From positions 295,336 to 359,335 of the forward strand of contig RDXX01000011.1 in the NCBI GenBank assembly GCA_004292955.1: 64,000 nt of DNA, given 5' to 3'. Below, in pieces: positions 61,198-64,000 of this stretch. Origin of the DNA: Oscillatoriales cyanobacterium. GTDB taxonomy: Bacteria > Cyanobacteriota > Cyanobacteriia > Cyanobacteriales > Microcoleaceae. The translations under genes were made by a program, and so were the position numbers. The notes under the pieces are model-generated. The model was not told where the DNA came from. It worked only from the letters and a program-made list of their open reading frames with translations, and ran no database searches. Numbering within the stretch: the stretch's first letter is position 1; each line of letters starts with the position of its first letter.

Positions 61198-61206
61198 TGC
61201 TATAAT
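61198..61206 (+). promoter_or_regulatory. Extended -10 promoter for the small membrane peptide
   Basis: TGCTATAAT (TGn-TATAAT) is a textbook extended -10 element. It lies about 105 bp before the ATG of the 35-residue peptide, giving a leader of about 95 nt that could fold: AGGGGcaagaCCCCT at about 61240 and a longer tttcggct to agccgaaa pairing. Confidence 0.55.
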
Positions 61207-61308
61207 TTGTGAGCATCTTTCGGCTCTACCGCAGCAAGGGGCAAGACCCCTCACCCAGTCTGAGACCGAAAAGCCGAGGATAGATATCAGTTGTCAGAGG
61301 ATCTTGCA

Positions 61309-61416
61309 ATGGGCGAATTTGTTTCAGTGGATGTGTTTGCGAATACCATAGCGATACTCGGTGCTTTGGGTTTTTTCTTTTTGGGATATCAAGCTTTGCA
61401 GATGTTGAAAAAATAA
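61309..61416 (+). CDS. 35-residue single-pass membrane peptide
   Basis: A 35-residue protein beginning MGEFVSVDVFANTIAILGAL, then GFFFLGYQALQMLKK. It has one clear membrane helix, an acidic N-terminus and a basic C-terminus. AGAGGA stands 7 nt before the ATG and an extended -10 promoter lies upstream, so expression is well supported. It resembles the tiny subunits of photosystems, cytochrome b6f or NDH-1 in style, but I do not recognise it as any of them. It lies alone between a divergent glycosyltransferase and a repeat-rich gap. Confidence 0.65.
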   Translation: MGEFVSVDVFANTIAILGALGFFFLGYQALQMLKK

Positions 61417-61856
61417 AGTATGGCAATTGTCAGAGGGAACATCTCATTTTTGCAAAAAGCATTTTTATACAGTGCTGTCCCCTCTCGCGTGCTATGTATA
61501 GTACGCGAGTTCTTAAGATCCCACTACAAATGCGATCGCACAGATGCACCCATCGTCAGGTGAGTGAGGTACGGATTGGTAATGGGTAATATGCGATCGA
61601 TCGTGAGTGATGGGTGATGGGTAATGAGTGATTGGCTGGCGAGTACCTCCCTTGATTGACAATCGCTATATCAGTCAATTGAGAATTCGGCAAATCGTTG
61701 TAGAGAAATACAGTTAAATGCTTCTCTGGTGGGCATCGAACCCGCCACAAAATAGCAATTTAAATCTCAAATCGACTGACCTAATTACAACTAAAAACTG
61801 CCTGCTGTGAAACTGTTTCTTGCGAAAATCAACCAAAAAAAGGCTGCGTTATTATC
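61417..61856. repeat. Spacer before the WD40 kinase
   Basis: A 440-bp gap. A copy of the 36360-36460 block (catctcatttttgcaaaaag, then a gcgtgctatgtatagtacgcgag hairpin) lies at about 61440-61515. gggtaat units occur near 61578-61640. The rest is AT-rich and without a recognisable gene. Confidence 0.65.
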
Positions 61857-64000
61857 ATGGTGAGCCAACTTTTAGATGGACGCTATCAAGTCATTGAAGT
61901 CATAGAAACAGGAGAATTTGGGCAAACCTATCTGGCCAAAGATACTCGTCGCCCCGGTGAACCGCAGTGCTTTGTCAAGCACCTGCGTCCCGGTACCAGC
62001 GAGCCCAAATTAATTAATACTACGCGCCGTCTTTTCCAAAAAGAAGCAGAAGTTCTAGAAAAGCTCGGTCAACACGACCAAATCCCTCAGCTATTCGCTT
62101 ATTTTGAAGAAAATGAAGAATTTTTCTTAGTAGAATCCTTTATTGCCGGTCACTCGCTATCCACAGAGATTGTCCCGGGAAAGCCGGTTCCCGAAGAAAA
62201 AATTATTCCTTTGTTGAAGGAACTATTAGAAATTTTAGTGTTTGTACACGGACAGGGAGTAATTCACCGAGATATTAAACCAGCAAATTTAATCCGTCGC
62301 TATGCAGACAACAAGTTAGTTTTGATTGACTTTGGCTCGGTGAAAGAAATTCACATCGCTCAAAGACAAGCACCGGTAACTGTGCGGATTGGGACGCTGG
62401 AATATATGCCGATCGAGCAATTTCAATACAACCCGCAGCTTAACAGCGATATCTACGCCTTGGGAATGATTGGCATCCAAGCTATGACGGGTTTGCCGGC
62501 TTACGATTTGCCGAAACTGCGGGATTTGAAAAATTCTAATCGAGGCGAAATTGTTTGGCGCCATTTAACCTCCTGCTCCCAAGCCCTAGCCGATGTTTTG
62601 GACAATATGGTGCGCTACGATTTTCGGGAGCGCTACCAGTCGGCGGCGGAGGCTTTGGCCGATTTGCGGAAAATTGGCGATCGATCGCGCACGCGGGTAC
62701 CCAAACTCACAATCTATCGCGAAGAAGTCGATCGGCGCAGCAGCAGTCGCGGTGACATTACAGTCGTCGGTCGCAGAATATTAGAAGAATTGCGCGTCAG
62801 TTTGGAATTGCAACCAGAAGAAGCAGAGGCGATCGAAGATGAGGTATTGAACCCTTACCGCAAATACAGGGAAAAAGGCGAACGCTACGAACAATCGCTG
62901 CAAGAAACCATGCAGCAAGAATATCCTTTTTCTGCAAACACTCGCGAGGAATTAAAACGGTTGCAGCAAGTTTTAGGGCTTACCGACGAAGATGCGGCCA
63001 GAATCGAAGAATTAGTCGTTCCTAAATCTTTATTCGGTAAATTGTACAAGGCGATCGCGATCGTGTTGGAAGGACACCGCAACCCCAACGCCATTGTGCC
63101 CCCAGCCAGCAGCACTCTTCCACTGGGAGTGCAGGCAATTCCGGCGGCATCCCCAGAGGTAAATTTGAACGGAAAAGGGAGTTTATCCATCGCCCCAGAC
63201 AGCACCAGCGCCTCAGCAATTGTCCCCAAAGAACCTCGCAAAATCAATCCTTATATCGCCGGAGCAACGATTGCAGCCCTCTTAACTGCGATCGGCGGAA
63301 TTTACGGATACCTCAAATGGCAAGAAAGACAGCAGCAAGTGCAGCAAGAAACCCAACAATTCAATCAAATCGAAGCTTTTTATCAAGAAAGCAATTATGA
63401 AGGCTGCATCAGCCAAATCCCAACAATTGCCAAAACTTCCAGCACCTATACCTCCGCCCAAAACTTACAACAAAAGTGCCAAGCAGGTCTCCAATGGAAA
63501 AACGCCAAAGTCAAAAACTTCGCCCAGCATTCAGATGCAGTTGGATCTGTTGCTTTTAGTCCAGACGGCTTAATGTTAGCCAGCGGTTCCAAAGACAAAA
63601 CCATCCAAATTTGGGATTTAGCCACAGGCAAATCGATCCGCACTTTCCCAGGAGATTCATCCACCGTTTGGTCGGTTGCTTTCGATGCAAAAGGTACGAA
63701 ACTAGCCACAGGAACAGGTTTTTGGAGAGTCATGTTGTGGGATTTAAAAACAGGTCAAGCTACTCGCAGTCTCGATCATAGTGCCTCTGTTTGGTCAGTC
63801 GCTATCAGCCCCGACGGACAGCTCGTTGCTAGCGCCAGCGGAGACAAAACCACCAAAATTTCCGATGCCACAACGGGCAATTTGCTCCAGAATTTACCAG
63901 ATCACACAGATTTTGTTTATTCTGTTGCTTTCACTCCCGATGGCAAAAATTTAGTTAGCGCTTCTAAGGATAAAAAAATCACAATTGTCGATGTAGCAAC
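61857..64000 (+). CDS. Ser/Thr protein kinase with WD40 repeats (partial)
   Basis: The gene starts at ATG 61857 and runs past the window end, so about 714 codons are seen. The kinase domain has the glycine loop ETGEFGQTYLAKD, Lys in CFVKHLRPG, catalytic VIHRDIKPANLI (about 138) and IDFGSVKEI. A central charged region and a single membrane helix (YIAGATIAALLTAIGGIYGY, about 465-488) follow, then WD40 repeats beginning HSDAVGSVAFSPDGLMLASG, of which at least four units are visible. Cytosolic kinase and outside propeller is the expected topology. Such kinases are frequent in cyanobacteria; the ligand is unknown. Confidence 0.93.
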   Translation, partial: MVSQLLDGRYQVIEVIETGEFGQTYLAKDTRRPGEPQCFVKHLRPGTSEPKLINTTRRLFQKEAEVLEKLGQHDQIPQLFAYFEENEEFFLVESFIAGHSLSTEIVPGKPVPEEKIIPLLKELLEILVFVHGQGVIHRDIKPANLIRRYADNKLVLIDFGSVKEIHIAQRQAPVTVRIGTLEYMPIEQFQYNPQLNSDIYALGMIGIQAMTGLPAYDLPKLRDLKNSNRGEIVWRHLTSCSQALADVLDNMVRYDFRERYQSAAEALADLRKIGDRSRTRVPKLTIYREEVDRRSSSRGDITVVGRRILEELRVSLELQPEEAEAIEDEVLNPYRKYREKGERYEQSLQETMQQEYPFSANTREELKRLQQVLGLTDEDAARIEELVVPKSLFGKLYKAIAIVLEGHRNPNAIVPPASSTLPLGVQAIPAASPEVNLNGKGSLSIAPDSTSASAIVPKEPRKINPYIAGATIAALLTAIGGIYGYLKWQERQQQVQQETQQFNQIEAFYQESNYEGCISQIPTIAKTSSTYTSAQNLQQKCQAGLQWKNAKVKNFAQHSDAVGSVAFSPDGLMLASGSKDKTIQIWDLATGKSIRTFPGDSSTVWSVAFDAKGTKLATGTGFWRVMLWDLKTGQATRSLDHSASVWSVAISPDGQLVASASGDKTTKISDATTGNLLQNLPDHTDFVYSVAFTPDGKNLVSASKDKKITIVDVA

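Noticed and set aside
61727-61746. A T-arm-like sequence on the minus strand suggesting a tRNA 3' end
   Set aside because: No acceptor stem, D-arm or anticodon arm can be built around it.

Overview
The window is a piece of a filamentous cyanobacterial chromosome, most like the non-heterocystous Oscillatoriales (Microcoleus, Oscillatoria or Phormidium type). This is inferred from the very frequent GCGATCGC (HIP1) palindromes, the many 7-bp tandem repeats and dispersed hairpin repeats between genes, and cyanobacterial families such as PatD, a Ycf29-like regulator, DUF6761, Uma2 nucleases, XisH/XisI and WD40-STAND and WD40-kinase proteins. No rRNA, tRNA or CRISPR array was found.

1-2.4 kb is core translation: rpmE (L31) and prfA (RF1), then a convergent unknown gene. 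2.5-10.7 kb is an accessory island: two tandem XRE regulators, ParDE, two paralogous HTH-pentapeptide-nuclease-like proteins either side of an Rpn/DUF4351 protein, a Ser/Asp/Gly/Tyr-rich protein, an AT-rich pair of unknown genes with membrane segments, a lone antitoxin-like gene, HicAB and XisHI, with xisH broken by a single TAA. 11-20 kb holds an ABC-F ATPase, a fructosamine-kinase-like protein carrying an in-frame repeat insertion, an S8 protease with SLH repeats, a HigA-like regulator, and the functionally related pair BolA and CGFS glutaredoxin.

20-30 kb holds an OmpR-type regulator, a pterin dehydratase, two more toxin-antitoxin-like pairs (DUF433/DUF5615 and MNT/HEPN), a Uma2 nuclease, an ALDH3-type aldehyde dehydrogenase, an OpuC-type substrate-binding lipoprotein and the RelA/SpoT enzyme. 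30-45 kb holds PatD, a solitary TnpB, a double-ATPase peptide ABC protein, a group 2 sigma factor, an acetyltransferase, an AEC transporter, a second Uma2, an ABC permease, a DUF1348 protein, a 2OG-Fe dioxygenase and an HpcH/HpaI aldolase. 45-64 kb holds an FAD oxidoreductase, methionine aminopeptidase, a Ycf29-like regulator, a 1732-residue STAND ATPase with 14 WD40 repeats, an FdhF/YdeP molybdoenzyme, a family 2 glycosyltransferase, a 35-residue membrane peptide behind a structured leader, and the start of a WD40 Ser/Thr kinase that runs off the window.

The dominant non-genic theme is repeats. At least six families of hairpin or tandem repeats occupy almost every long intergenic gap. Some have entered genes in frame: fructosamine kinase, the ABC ATPase linker and its start codon, and the glycosyltransferase. 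The other theme is stability, conflict and selfish-element genes: four toxin-antitoxin-like pairs, several solitary antitoxin or XRE genes, and at least five proteins with a proposed PD-(D/E)XK fold.
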